DNA from: Asanoa hainanensis
Lineage (GTDB): Bacteria; Actinomycetota; Actinomycetes; Mycobacteriales; Micromonosporaceae
NCBI RefSeq assembly: GCF_900188485.1
Contig: NZ_FZPH01000001.1
Span: 744,001-808,000 of the forward strand
Direction: 5' to 3'
Length of the DNA stretch: 64,000 bases
In this document: positions 26,401 through 34,438 of the stretch, in pieces
How positions within the stretch are numbered: position 1 is the first letter of the stretch
Layout: the number at the start of each line of letters is the position of its first letter
Notes under the pieces: generated by a model
Told to the model about the DNA's origin: nothing
Databases searched by the model: none
The model's input: only the letters and a program-made list of their open reading frames with translations
Translations under genes and position numbers: made by a program

Positions 26401-27172
26401 TCTCCCCCAGCAGCTCCCGGCGGCGCGCGTCCTCGGCGGGATCTCCCGTCGCCGCGAGGTACGCGTGGTACGGGAGCAGTAGGCCGTCGGCGCCCTCCGG
26501 TCTGATCGAGTGGCTGACCATCCGCTCCCACAACGGAAACGTCGGCGATCCGGCGGGCGCCTCGTGGTCGATGATCCCGCTGAGCTTCGTGATCCGGCCG
26601 ATGCCGACCACCAGCCGGTTGATGTGGTCGCCGAGCGGGTGGCCGGACTTGGTGTAGAAGAGCACCAGCGAACCGTCGGGCGATATCTGCCGGAAGCACG
26701 CGTCGCTCAGCTCGCGCTGGCGAGCGGCCGCGAACACCCAGGGCGAGGGGAACGGTGGCTCCTGGTCCGGCGAGAGCGCTTCGGGCAGCCGTTCCTCGAT
26801 GGTGGCCGACCGCGAGCGCAGCATCCACGCGAACGGCGTGGCGAACGTGGTGTATTCCGGAACCTTCAGCACCGTCGGCAGCAGGTGGCCGTGCGTCGCC
26901 TGGGTCTTGGGAATGCTGGTGTACGGGTGCCGGAACTCCCTGATCCAGGGCGTCGGGTTCATGAAACCACCTGACTCGCCCGCGCAGGGCGGCAGGCCGG
27001 ACGGACCGAGGACGTCGAACGTGCGGCTCGCCTTCGCCAGCTCGTGCGCGTCGTCGCGTGACTCGCGGATCCGCGGCAGGTCGAGACAGTAGGGGTTGGC
27101 CGTCGGGTGCGCGCACACCGTGCCGTTCCATGCGCTGTCATGCCATGCGGTGCGGATGGTCAGATGCTGCAT
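23498..27172 (-). CDS. RecD-like superfamily 1B helicase with C-terminal nuclease domain
   Basis: 1224 residues. An N-terminal region of about 600 residues is of unknown fold (opening HLTIRTAWHDSAWNGTVCA; later LVLFYTKSGHPLGD). Next comes the helicase: Walker A VGPAGTGKTS (about residue 640), Walker B VVVDEASMLTEDQ (about 720), GDPSQLPPIGVGRPF, and a UvrD-C-like end YALTVHKAQGSEF...VYTALTRAQERLVLL. The last 110 residues look like a PD-(D/E)XK nuclease (LVRSKSEVIIANLLRAA; IHPDFTIVD; IVWEHLGM). ATG 27172 follows GGAGAAACC. It is third in a minus-strand operon after the Rad50-like ATPase and a small helical protein. I infer an anti-phage DNA-destroying effector; no exact named system was recognised. 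Confidence 0.85.
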   Translation of the reverse strand: MQHLTIRTAWHDSAWNGTVCAHPTANPYCLDLPRIRESRDDAHELAKASRTFDVLGPSGLPPCAGESGGFMNPTPWIREFRHPYTSIPKTQATHGHLLPTVLKVPEYTTFATPFAWMLRSRSATIEERLPEALSPDQEPPFPSPWVFAAARQRELSDACFRQISPDGSLVLFYTKSGHPLGDHINRLVVGIGRITKLSGIIDHEAPAGSPTFPLWERMVSHSIRPEGADGLLLPYHAYLAATGDPAEDARRRELLGEIAVFPESAQIAGFSYGSEVIGPDVALTTLERALTAVRAVIRHGVATGPWADREEWLNARIAETWLDRGAFPGAGAVLEALGLRLATSLLLDLRRDGSLAPAADPWPLLDALLRGVGTPPNRVYEPDLAAARKTWTALPEPRRDLVKLLSRFALTTAAAKRWLEPGLRDDATTRPISDADLLRNPYLVAEVDLGDGVDLPVSLPTVDRGLLPDPTVAVRAPLPPPSHVDSAGDERRVAATVVTLLREAAAEGDALLRVDEVLSRIADLALSPPVVVSSDWIAGHVGADHPTLRLVRVAEGGPACLQLRELAERGRTLARVLDARAGRSLPSLGERWRDLLVTAITAGGGTVDATNERHARALDEQAEALEQITTRKLAVLVGPAGTGKTSVVGALLASAKLNAEGVLLLAPTGKATVRLAHKTNAKALNVAQFLHKLKRYDGTRQRVLFEGAEKYAQERTVVVDEASMLTEDQLAALLEALDQMHVRRLILVGDPSQLPPIGVGRPFADLVAHLSASARADALARLTVELRTKGERPSDILRLASLFTNESQQVDAESVIGELAANADGTGSAAGAGGADSDVRLVFWQTPAELHARLLDELAQALGMTGPDDSAGYAKALGLTAEGWVPFDDHSGAERFQVLSPVRMRELGTYELNRFLQRHFRAADLAASRTHYGVSYGPEEIVVRDKVMLLRNGMRDGYDWAQGVKIRDYLANGEVGLLARQKRPWARVAFADRKQRHFNFRIASSNAEKVDLELAYALTVHKAQGSEFRTVLVVVPEESRLLSRELVYTALTRAQERLVLLVQGQDVTTLRELTRPGRSETARRNTNLFVGGVRRLDPDVPFAEHLVHRTAGGELVRSKSEVIIANLLRAARVPYLYEHPLRGHTGTIHPDFTIVDPAGDPIVWEHLGMLDRPGYRASWERRQRWYEENGFTLGTNLFTSAEDNGVLDSQALDRQVAMIREMVE

Positions 27173-27187
27173 GGTTTCTCCAGGGGT

Positions 27188-27544
27188 CTACGAGGAGCGC
27201 AGGTGCGTCAACAACGTCGTGACGTTCTCGTGCCAGCCGCGCAGCTCCGCGACGGTCGGCGCCAGTTCGTAGGTGTGGTGGTGCATCGCCCGCGACAGGC
27301 CGTGCCAGGCCGTGCGGGCCGTCGCGGCCGCCGCGGCGCCGGCGAAGGTGGGCAGTACCAGCAACTGGTGACGCATGACCCGGTCGGCGACCGACGGCGC
27401 GACCCGGTCCCAGTAGTCCCGGAGCCCCTGTTCGAGCGCGAGGCGGGTCAGACAGGCGGAGCCGCGCTGCCAGCAACGCCGCATGCTGGCCGGCGGGCGG
27501 ACGAGCAGTTCGCCGGCGGCGTCGAGATAGCCCTGTGGCGTCAT
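27188..27544 (-). CDS. small helical protein between the ATPase and helicase genes
   Basis: 118 residues; ATG 27544 overlaps the ATPase stop (ATGA). The protein is all helical with conserved-looking aromatics: PASMRRCWQRGSACLTRLAL, LRDYWDRVAPSVAD, MRHQLLVLPTFAG, then TAWHGLSRAMHHHTYELAP and ELRGWHENVTTLL. The RAMHHH stretch resembles the R-x4-H pattern of HEPN-type ribonucleases, which is a weak similarity. Tight coupling to both neighbours suggests an obligate partner (adaptor, toxin or inhibitor). Unrecognised family. Confidence 0.7.
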   Translation of the reverse strand: MTPQGYLDAAGELLVRPPASMRRCWQRGSACLTRLALEQGLRDYWDRVAPSVADRVMRHQLLVLPTFAGAAAAATARTAWHGLSRAMHHHTYELAPTVAELRGWHENVTTLLTHLRSS

Positions 27545-30003
27545 GACCGGCTCAGCCTCCCCACCACTGCCCGGGCGTCGGCCACCAGCGCCGCGAGGTC
27601 GCCGTAGGAGTCACCGTGTGCGCCGCGGTTGGCGAAGCCCACCACCCGCGGGGCCGCCGGGTGGAGCTTCTCCAGCGGGTCCCGCAGCTCCTTGAAACGT
27701 CGATGGTCCGACAGCAGCGCGAGCGCCAGGGTCGGCGACAGGCCCTGCGCGTCGTTGAGGGCCTGCTCGGTCTCCGCGATCGGCCGCCCGGCCTTGAAGT
27801 CCCGGGTGCGGATCAGCTCGTGGCAGGTGTATTCGAGAGCGTCGCGGACGAGGTTGCAGACCACCGGGCGGCGCACCGCGTCGGTCATCTCCTCGTCGCG
27901 TGCGACGACCATCGCGTCGTCGAGGTAGCGCCGCGCGGGATCGCCGTGCGCGTCACCGGCGACGGTGACCTGGGACTGGGCCAGGCGGCTGACGATCCGG
28001 ACCCGGGCCTGGAGCTGCAGGTGCCGCACCGCGGCCGGGAGGCGGTCGTCGTGGGTGAAGACGATGACCTGCCGATGGCGGGCCACCTGGTCCAGGACCC
28101 TGGCGAGGCCGTACACCTTGGCCGGGTCCATGGACTGCACCGGGTCGTCGATGACCAGGAAGCGGAACGGGCTCTCGGGCATGGTGGCGCGGGGCAGGAA
28201 GAGCGCGAGGGCCAGCGAGTGCAGCTCACCCTGGCTCATCACCCCCAACGCCGCACCGGGTACGCCGTCCACGTTGACCGACAGGTCCACCCGCCGGCTG
28301 TTGCCGGTGCCGGCGAGCTGGATCGAGCCCAGGTCCACATTGCTCTCCTGGCGCAACGTGTTCCAGATCTCGGTCGCCTCGGCGGCCACCGGTGCGAGCT
28401 TGTCGTTTCGGATCTGGCCGCCGACCCGCTGCAGCCAGGTGACCGCCGCCTTCAGCGCCGTGAGCATCCGCGCCGCCTGCCGGCTGGACCGCTCGGTGTC
28501 GATCCACGCGCGGAGCTGGTCGGCCAGCGGCTGCCAGGCCGCGTGCCGACGGTCGAGCGCCCGCCGGGCCGCGGCCTTGACCGGCAGCAGGGCGGCGACG
28601 AGCGCGTCGAAGGTGTCGAGCGCGGTCTCGGCGATCTTGCGGGCGTCGCCGGCGCCGATCAGGTCGTCCCAGTGCTGCCAGGCGAGCCGGGCGTCGGCCG
28701 ACTCCACCCCGTCGGCCCCAAGGTCCACGCCGAGTGCCGGCGGCAACGGCGCCAGCCACCCGCCCAGCGCACGACGGGCGTCCGACTCGGTCTCGTGCGC
28801 CTCGTCGAGCCGCTCCGCGCGCTCCGTCAGGCCGCGCAGCCGCGCCTGTGCCTCGGCGGCCCATTCGTCGTCCAGGGTGCGACCCCCGCACACCGGACAG
28901 GGCTGGCCCGGGTGGCCGGCGCGATGACGCAACGCGTCGCCGAGGAGCTTGGCGAGCGCCCAAGCCTCGTCCACCGACGTACCCGCCAGCTCGTCGATCT
29001 CCCGCAGCGCACCGCGGAGCCGCTCCACCAGCCGCACCAGATCGTCGCGGTCGGGCAGGTCGAGCACGTCGAGCTGGCGCAGCGGCACGCTGGTCGTGGC
29101 GTCGGCGGGCTCGTCGGTGGTGGCCAGCGTCCCGAGCTGGTCGAGGTCGGCGACCCGGCCGGCGAGCGCCTCTTCGGCGGCGCGGGCGCGCGGGTCGGTG
29201 TGCCGCGCGAGCGCGTCCCGCAGCTCCGGAAGCCGGGCAGCCGCGAGCTTGCGCCGGTCGTCCATCGCCCGGCGGGCGCTCTTGAGCGACGTCTCGATCT
29301 CCACGAGCCGGCCGAGGCCCAGGATGCGGTGCAGGGAGTCGTGCATCTCGCTGGGCCGGCCGCTGAGCAGACCACCGAGCTCCGCGTACGAGAGGAACGG
29401 GCGGTAGAGCTCCAACGGCTGCGCCCAGCCGAGGTCGGCGACCGACTGCCGCTTCTCGCCGGCGACCTGGAGAAACACCGTGCGCTCGTCGAGGCCGGCG
29501 CCGGGCGCCCAGTCGCACCGCACGGCGGCGCCGTTGCGCTGGCCCTCGACGCCGAGCCGCACGTGGATGCGCGGGCTCTCGGTGGCGTGCAGGTTGCGCC
29601 AACCGTCCTTCCAGACCGACGTGCGGCCGGACCACCGCTTGTTCTCGCCGGTCAGGGCGAGCTCGGCGGCCTCGGCGAAGCTGGACTTTCCCGATCCATT
29701 GCGTCCGGTCACGATGGTCAGTCCGGGGCCCGGCACGAGGTTGAGGGTGGCGGTGGGTCCGATGCCGCGGAACCCGGTCACCTCGATGCTTTCCAGGTAG
29801 GTCCCGATCGGCTCGGCGGTCTCCCGCTCGCTCGGCGCGGGTGCCGGCCGGCGCACGTCCGCGCCGCCGAGCACCGAGGACAGCTCCTCGTCGCCGAACA
29901 CGGCGGCGATGACCAGGTCCTTGGCGGCCTCGGCCAGGTCGGCGTGGTCGAGGTGGTCGAAAATGAGCCGATCGACGGTGTCGTCCTGCGGGTCGACGGT
30001 CAT
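27541..30003 (-). CDS. Rad50/SMC-like ATPase with zinc-hook-like CxxC
   Basis: 820 residues from ATG 30003, after a GGAGG ribosome site. Order: a short N-terminal helical region, Walker A VTGRNGSGKSSFAEA (about 98-112), coiled-coil arms with CPVCGG at about residue 368 (zinc-hook like), ABC signature LGVMSQGELHSLALALF, Walker B FLVIDDPVQSMDP and H-loop VIVFTHDD. The C-terminal ~150 residues are helical with EYTCHELIRTR and FANRGAHGDSYGD, HEPN-like in style. It probably senses or handles DNA ends and licenses the helicase-nuclease encoded downstream. Longer in-frame starts up to 30138 would lie in the leader and are rejected. Confidence 0.85.
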   Translation of the reverse strand: MTVDPQDDTVDRLIFDHLDHADLAEAAKDLVIAAVFGDEELSSVLGGADVRRPAPAPSERETAEPIGTYLESIEVTGFRGIGPTATLNLVPGPGLTIVTGRNGSGKSSFAEAAELALTGENKRWSGRTSVWKDGWRNLHATESPRIHVRLGVEGQRNGAAVRCDWAPGAGLDERTVFLQVAGEKRQSVADLGWAQPLELYRPFLSYAELGGLLSGRPSEMHDSLHRILGLGRLVEIETSLKSARRAMDDRRKLAAARLPELRDALARHTDPRARAAEEALAGRVADLDQLGTLATTDEPADATTSVPLRQLDVLDLPDRDDLVRLVERLRGALREIDELAGTSVDEAWALAKLLGDALRHRAGHPGQPCPVCGGRTLDDEWAAEAQARLRGLTERAERLDEAHETESDARRALGGWLAPLPPALGVDLGADGVESADARLAWQHWDDLIGAGDARKIAETALDTFDALVAALLPVKAAARRALDRRHAAWQPLADQLRAWIDTERSSRQAARMLTALKAAVTWLQRVGGQIRNDKLAPVAAEATEIWNTLRQESNVDLGSIQLAGTGNSRRVDLSVNVDGVPGAALGVMSQGELHSLALALFLPRATMPESPFRFLVIDDPVQSMDPAKVYGLARVLDQVARHRQVIVFTHDDRLPAAVRHLQLQARVRIVSRLAQSQVTVAGDAHGDPARRYLDDAMVVARDEEMTDAVRRPVVCNLVRDALEYTCHELIRTRDFKAGRPIAETEQALNDAQGLSPTLALALLSDHRRFKELRDPLEKLHPAAPRVVGFANRGAHGDSYGDLAALVADARAVVGRLSRS

Positions 30004-30008
30004 GGGTG

Positions 30009-30022
30009 CCTCCTCTCGGAGG
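30009..30022 (-). promoter_or_regulatory. hairpin that sequesters the ATPase ribosome binding site
   Basis: Read on the minus strand the leader just before ATG 30003 is CCTCC-GAGA-GGAGG-CACCC-ATG. The GGAGG Shine-Dalgarno can pair fully with CCTCC across a GAGA (GNRA-type) tetraloop. This would restrain translation of the leftward effector operon unless opened. It is short (5 bp) but GC-only and positioned exactly on the ribosome site. Confidence 0.55.
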
Positions 30023-30165
30023 ATGGATGGCGACACGGTGAACCCGCCCGGGCCGATGTCGGCCGGGCGTGCGGTCAAGCGAATGGGGTGGCGCGCCCGG
30101 GCAGGGAAACCCGGACCGGAAGCATGGGCGGCAGCCAAGGCGTACTCGGCTCGCTCGGTGAAAGC

Positions 30166-30232
30166 GACACTAGCACACTCGGGCGTGAAAGCAACGTCAA
30201 ACCGTTTACACGCCCCAGGCGTCGTGTAGAGT
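30166..30232. promoter_or_regulatory. overlapping divergent promoters of the defence island with internal inverted repeat
   Basis: Rightward: TTTACA (30205-30210), 16 bp, TAGAGT (30227-30232), 41 bp before the methyltransferase-like gene. Leftward: TTGACG (complement of 30195-30200) followed by TGTGCTAGTG near 30168-30177. The two -35 elements are only 4 bp apart. An inverted repeat TACACG-N10-CGTGTA (30207-30212 / 30223-30228) fills the rightward spacer and would let one repressor block the promoter. The HTH domain of the first rightward gene product is the obvious candidate ligand. Confidence 0.6.
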
Positions 30233-30272
30233 CACTCGCGAGCAGGATCATGCATGAACTGACAGGACACCG

Positions 30273-32420
30273 ATGCCCAGACATGCCCAGGTGACCGCCG
30301 CCGAGATAAGCCGGCTGGCGGGCGTCACGCGTGCCACTGTCAGCAACTGGCGCCGGCGGCATTCCGACTTCCCGGCCCCGAGCGGCGGCACCGACACCAG
30401 CCCGGCGTACGACCTCGACGCGGTCCAGACCTGGCTCGCCGCCCGGGGTCAACTGCCGGCCACCTCGGCGGCCGACGACCTACGCACCGCGGCGCGCGCC
30501 GCCTGGGCCGGCCCGAGCACCCTGCTGCCCCTGGTGCTGGCCGCCTCCCGGATGACCGAGAGCGACCTGAAACAGCTCGTCGACCTGCCCGACACTCAGC
30601 TCCCCGGTCAGGCGTCGCGCGCGATCCGGCCCTATCTCGACGAGATTCCCGGGGCCGCGGGCACCACGTACAGCGCACGGGACGTCGCGCCGCTGCGCGC
30701 GCTGTTGCGCTGCGTCGCCGAGGAGGGCGCGCGACGGGCCACGGAGGTGCTCGCGGAGAGCGACCCCGACGGCAGCTACGCCAGCGGCATGTACGACACG
30801 CCCGCCCCCGTCGCCTCCTTGATGGCCGAGATGCTCGCCGAGCCGGGCGAGCCGTATCCCGCTGTCGTCCTGGACCCCGCGTGCGGCGCGGGCGGCCTGC
30901 TGCTCGCGGCCGCCGCTCGCGGTGCCGAGCGGTTGTGCGGCCAGGAGATCCTCGCGTCACAGGCCGCGCAGGCCGCCGTGCGGCTGGCTCTCCAGACCGA
31001 GACCACCAGGGCCCAGGTGACGGTACGCGCGGCCGACAGCCTCCGCGCCGACGCGTACCCGGCCCTGGTGGCCGACGCGGTCCTGAGCACGCCGCCCTAC
31101 GGCAACCGCGACTGGGGTCACGAGGAGCTGGCGTACGACTCGCGCTGGGTCTACGGCCTTCCCCCGAAGAGCGAGTCGGAGCTCGCCTGGCTCCAGCACT
31201 GCTTCGCGCACCTCGCCGAGGGTGGCCGCGCCATCCTCCTCATGCCCCCGGCCGCCGCGGAACGCAGCGCCGGCCGCCGGATCAGGGCCGAGCTGCTCCG
31301 CAGCGGCGCGCTGCGCGCGGTCATCGCGTTCCCGCCCGGGGTCGCGCAGCCGCTGCACATCGGGCTCCAGCTCTGGGTGATCGAGCGCCCGCACCCGCAG
31401 GGCGCGTTGCCCCGGACCGTCCTCATCGTCGACACCGTCCCGACCGGCACGCCGGCGACCGGGCAGCCGCCGAGCAAGCGGCAGACGATGGACTGGCCCG
31501 CGGTGCGGGAGAACGCCCTGCGCGCCTGGAACGACTACGACCGCCACCCGAACAACTTCGACCCGGTCCCGGGCGTTGCACAGGCCATGCCCATCATCGA
31601 CCTGCTCGACGAGACGGTCGACCTCACGCCCGCCCGGCACGTCCGGGCCACCCCGGTGCCGGCGATGCCCGACGAGCTGGCCGCGATGAGCTTCGAGCTG
31701 CGTTCGCGGATGCGGCGCGCGGCGACGGGGCTGCTCACGCTCAGCGGCGGTCAGCCCTGGGCCGCGGTCGGCAGCGGTCCGCGGTCGTGGCGCACGGCCA
31801 GCATCGCCGACCTGCTGCGCGGCGACGCGCTGACCCTGCTGCGGGCGCCGGCCGCGCTCCGCGGCCCCATGCCCGTGCCCGCTCTACCGTCCGCGCCGCG
31901 CGTGCTGACGGCCCACGACGTGACCGCGCACCGCCCGGCGTCCGGACCGGCGGAGGAAGAGCCGGCGGGTGCCGAGGTCGAGATCCGCGCGGGGGACGTC
32001 ATCCTGCCGGAGCTGCTGCACAATGGCGGCGGCACCGCCCGGGTAGCCGACGCCCGCGACGCCGGCCACCGCCTCGGCCGGCACCTGCATCTCCTGCGGC
32101 CCGACCCGACCCGCCTGGACCCGTGGTTCCTGGCGGGTTTTCTCAGTGCCGAGGAGAACCTCAGCTCGTCGTCGTCGGGCACCACCGTCGTGCGCCTCGA
32201 CCCCCGCCGCCTGCGGGTGCCGCTGCTGCCGCTCGCGGAGCAGCGACGCTATGGCAGGGCCTTTCGGCAACTCAGCGCGTTACGCAGCGCGGCCGACATC
32301 GCCCACCGCCTCGCCGACGAAACCGCCCGCACCCTCGCCGCCGGCCTCACCGGTGGCGCACTGGAACCACCCTGCTCCCCCGGCCAGCCTGACGAAGGCA
32401 CATTGGAAGGATCCCGTTGA
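30273..32420 (+). CDS. HTH-N6 adenine methyltransferase-like protein with TRD-like C-terminus, catalytic motif altered
   Basis: 715 residues. Residues 6-60 form a MerR/excisionase-like HTH (VTAAEISRLAGVTRATVSNW). The central part is a gamma-type N6-methyltransferase: FxGxG-like motif I DPACGAGGLLLAAA (from Asp201), and the catalytic motif position reads LSTPPYGNRDWG, with Thr273 where NPPY/NPPF enzymes have Asn. The C-terminal 220 residues look like a type I specificity half (WFLAGFLSAEENLSSSSSGT; LRVPLLPLAEQRRYG). So DNA recognition and SAM-fold are retained while catalysis is doubtful. It leads the Hsd operon (TTGA overlap with HsdM). Possible roles: self-contained methylase, non-catalytic sensor, or autoregulator of the divergent promoter. 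Confidence 0.8.
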   Translation: MPRHAQVTAAEISRLAGVTRATVSNWRRRHSDFPAPSGGTDTSPAYDLDAVQTWLAARGQLPATSAADDLRTAARAAWAGPSTLLPLVLAASRMTESDLKQLVDLPDTQLPGQASRAIRPYLDEIPGAAGTTYSARDVAPLRALLRCVAEEGARRATEVLAESDPDGSYASGMYDTPAPVASLMAEMLAEPGEPYPAVVLDPACGAGGLLLAAAARGAERLCGQEILASQAAQAAVRLALQTETTRAQVTVRAADSLRADAYPALVADAVLSTPPYGNRDWGHEELAYDSRWVYGLPPKSESELAWLQHCFAHLAEGGRAILLMPPAAAERSAGRRIRAELLRSGALRAVIAFPPGVAQPLHIGLQLWVIERPHPQGALPRTVLIVDTVPTGTPATGQPPSKRQTMDWPAVRENALRAWNDYDRHPNNFDPVPGVAQAMPIIDLLDETVDLTPARHVRATPVPAMPDELAAMSFELRSRMRRAATGLLTLSGGQPWAAVGSGPRSWRTASIADLLRGDALTLLRAPAALRGPMPVPALPSAPRVLTAHDVTAHRPASGPAEEEPAGAEVEIRAGDVILPELLHNGGGTARVADARDAGHRLGRHLHLLRPDPTRLDPWFLAGFLSAEENLSSSSSGTTVVRLDPRRLRVPLLPLAEQRRYGRAFRQLSALRSAADIAHRLADETARTLAAGLTGGALEPPCSPGQPDEGTLEGSR

Positions 32421-34438
32421 ACAGCAGCAAGCACACCGAGCTGGCAAACCACGCCTGGTCGGTCGCCGACCTCCTTCGCGGCGACTATAAGCAGTCCGAC
32501 TACGGCAAGGTCATCCTGCCGTTCACCGTGCTGCGTCGGTTGGAGTGCGTGCTGGAGCCGACCCGGGACGCGGTACGCGAGACCTACGCGAAGTTCGACG
32601 GCCAGGACGTCGACGTGGCGCGCTTCCTGCGTCGTGCCGCCGGGCACAGCTTCTACAACACGAGCCGCTACACGTTGAAGTCGATCACCGGTGACGGTGG
32701 GCAGGCCGAGAAGCACCTGCTGTCCTACATCGGGGCGTTCTCCGAGAACGCCCAGCAGGTGTTGCATCGCTATGAATTTCCCCAGCAGATCCGCCGGCTC
32801 GCCGGAGCGAACCTGCTCTACCAGGTGGTCGGCCGGTTCGCAGATCTTGATCTGCGGCCGGTCGAGATCGACGAGCGCGGCCAGTCGCGGGTCGTGGTCT
32901 CCAACCACCAGATGGGGTACGTCTTCGAGGAGCTGATCCGCCGCTTCGCGGAGCAGTCCAACGAGACCGCCGGTGAGCACTTCACGCCGCGCGAGGTCAT
33001 CGAGCTGATGGTGAACCTGCTGGTCGCGCCGGACGACGACGCGCTGAGCATCCCGGGCGTCGTGCGCACTGTCATGGACCCGGCGTGCGGCACGGGCGGC
33101 ATGCTGAGCGCGGCCGAGGAACACATCACGCGCCTCAACCCGTCCTCCACCGTGGAGGTGTTCGGCCAGGAGCTCAATCCCGAGTCGTGGGCGATCTGCC
33201 GTTCGGACATGATGATCAAGGGCCAGGACCCGGAGAACATCAAGTTCGGCAACTCCTTCAGCGACGACGGGCACCGCGGCGAGCACTTCGACTACCTTCT
33301 GGCGAACCCGCCGTTCGGCGTCGAGTGGAAGAAGGTCAAGGAAGAGGTAGAGGACGAGCACGAGAAGCTTGGCGAAAGCGGCCGCTTCGGTGCGGGCCTG
33401 CCTCGCATCAACGACGGCTCGCTGCTGTTCCTCCAGCACATGATCTCGAAGATGAAGCCGGTCACCGCGGACAACAAGGGCGGCAGCCGCATCGCGATCG
33501 TCTTCAACGGCTCGCCCTTGTTCACCGGTGCGGCCGAGTCGGGCGAGTCGCGGATCCGCCAGTGGATCCTGGAGAACGACTGGCTCGAGGGGATCGTCGC
33601 CCTGCCGGACCAGCTGTTCTACAACACCGGCATCTCCACGTACTTCTGGATCCTGACCAACCGCAAGTCACCGGACCACCGCGGCAAGGTCGTGCTGCTG
33701 GACGCCCGCGACTACTTCGCCAAGATGCGCAAGTCACTGGGCGACAAGCGCAAGTACCTGACCAGCGACCAGATTTCCGAGATCACGAGCCTCTACACCG
33801 AGGCTCTGCAGGTCGTCGACAACCCCGAGCACCCGCTGCACAAGAAGGTCAAGGTGTTCGCCAACGAGGACTTCGGCTACCGCCGGATCACCGTCGAGCG
33901 CCCGCTCAAGCTCCGCTTCGAGGTCACCGAAGAAACCCTGGCCCAGGTACGCGAGTCGAAGCCCCTCCAGAAGGCCCTCGACATCGCCGGCTTCGAGATG
34001 GCTCTGAAGCCACTCGTCGGACGCTCGTGGACTACCAAGCGCGCAGCGTGGGACGCACTTCGTACGGCGATGGCCGAGGCCGGCGTGCTGTGGCCAACCG
34101 GCGCCCCCGTCCAAAAGGCACTACGCGACGTCATCGGCATCCGAGACCCAGAGGGCGAGGCGCAGCTCATCAAGGGCGAGCCCGAGCCGGACCCGGACAT
34201 GCGCGACTACGAAAACGTGCCGCTGCAGGAGGATATCGAGGAGTACCTCCGCCGCGAAGTGGTGCAACACGCCCCGGGCGCTTGGATAGACCACACCAAG
34301 ACGAAGATCGGCTATGAGATCCCCTTCACGCGCCACTTCTACGTTTACAAGCCACCCCGACGCCTTGCCGAAATTGACGCAGACCTGAAGGCGCTTGAAG
34401 CCGAAATTCAAGCCCTTCTCGGTGAGGTGACCCTGTGA
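32417..34438 (+). CDS. hsdM: type I restriction-modification methyltransferase subunit HsdM
   Basis: 673 residues; methylates adenine within the site chosen by HsdS. N-terminal HsdM helical domain (SVADLLRGDYKQSDYGKVI), motif X region EHFTPREVIELMV, motif I MDPACGTGGML, and intact catalytic motif LLANPPFG. The C-terminal part (RLAEIDADLKALEAEIQALL) is a coiled coil for HsdS contact. The start is a TTG (32417) overlapping the TGA of the preceding gene, with GGAAGG upstream; this rare start could keep HsdM at a set ratio to the upstream protein. It overlaps hsdS by GTGA. Confidence 0.95.
   Translation: MNSSKHTELANHAWSVADLLRGDYKQSDYGKVILPFTVLRRLECVLEPTRDAVRETYAKFDGQDVDVARFLRRAAGHSFYNTSRYTLKSITGDGGQAEKHLLSYIGAFSENAQQVLHRYEFPQQIRRLAGANLLYQVVGRFADLDLRPVEIDERGQSRVVVSNHQMGYVFEELIRRFAEQSNETAGEHFTPREVIELMVNLLVAPDDDALSIPGVVRTVMDPACGTGGMLSAAEEHITRLNPSSTVEVFGQELNPESWAICRSDMMIKGQDPENIKFGNSFSDDGHRGEHFDYLLANPPFGVEWKKVKEEVEDEHEKLGESGRFGAGLPRINDGSLLFLQHMISKMKPVTADNKGGSRIAIVFNGSPLFTGAAESGESRIRQWILENDWLEGIVALPDQLFYNTGISTYFWILTNRKSPDHRGKVVLLDARDYFAKMRKSLGDKRKYLTSDQISEITSLYTEALQVVDNPEHPLHKKVKVFANEDFGYRRITVERPLKLRFEVTEETLAQVRESKPLQKALDIAGFEMALKPLVGRSWTTKRAAWDALRTAMAEAGVLWPTGAPVQKALRDVIGIRDPEGEAQLIKGEPEPDPDMRDYENVPLQEDIEEYLRREVVQHAPGAWIDHTKTKIGYEIPFTRHFYVYKPPRRLAEIDADLKALEAEIQALLGEVTL

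Noticed and set aside
27616-30294. 892-codon plus-strand frame opposite the Rad50-like gene
   Set aside because: Antisense shadow; no recognisable motifs, and it would run through the divergent promoter.
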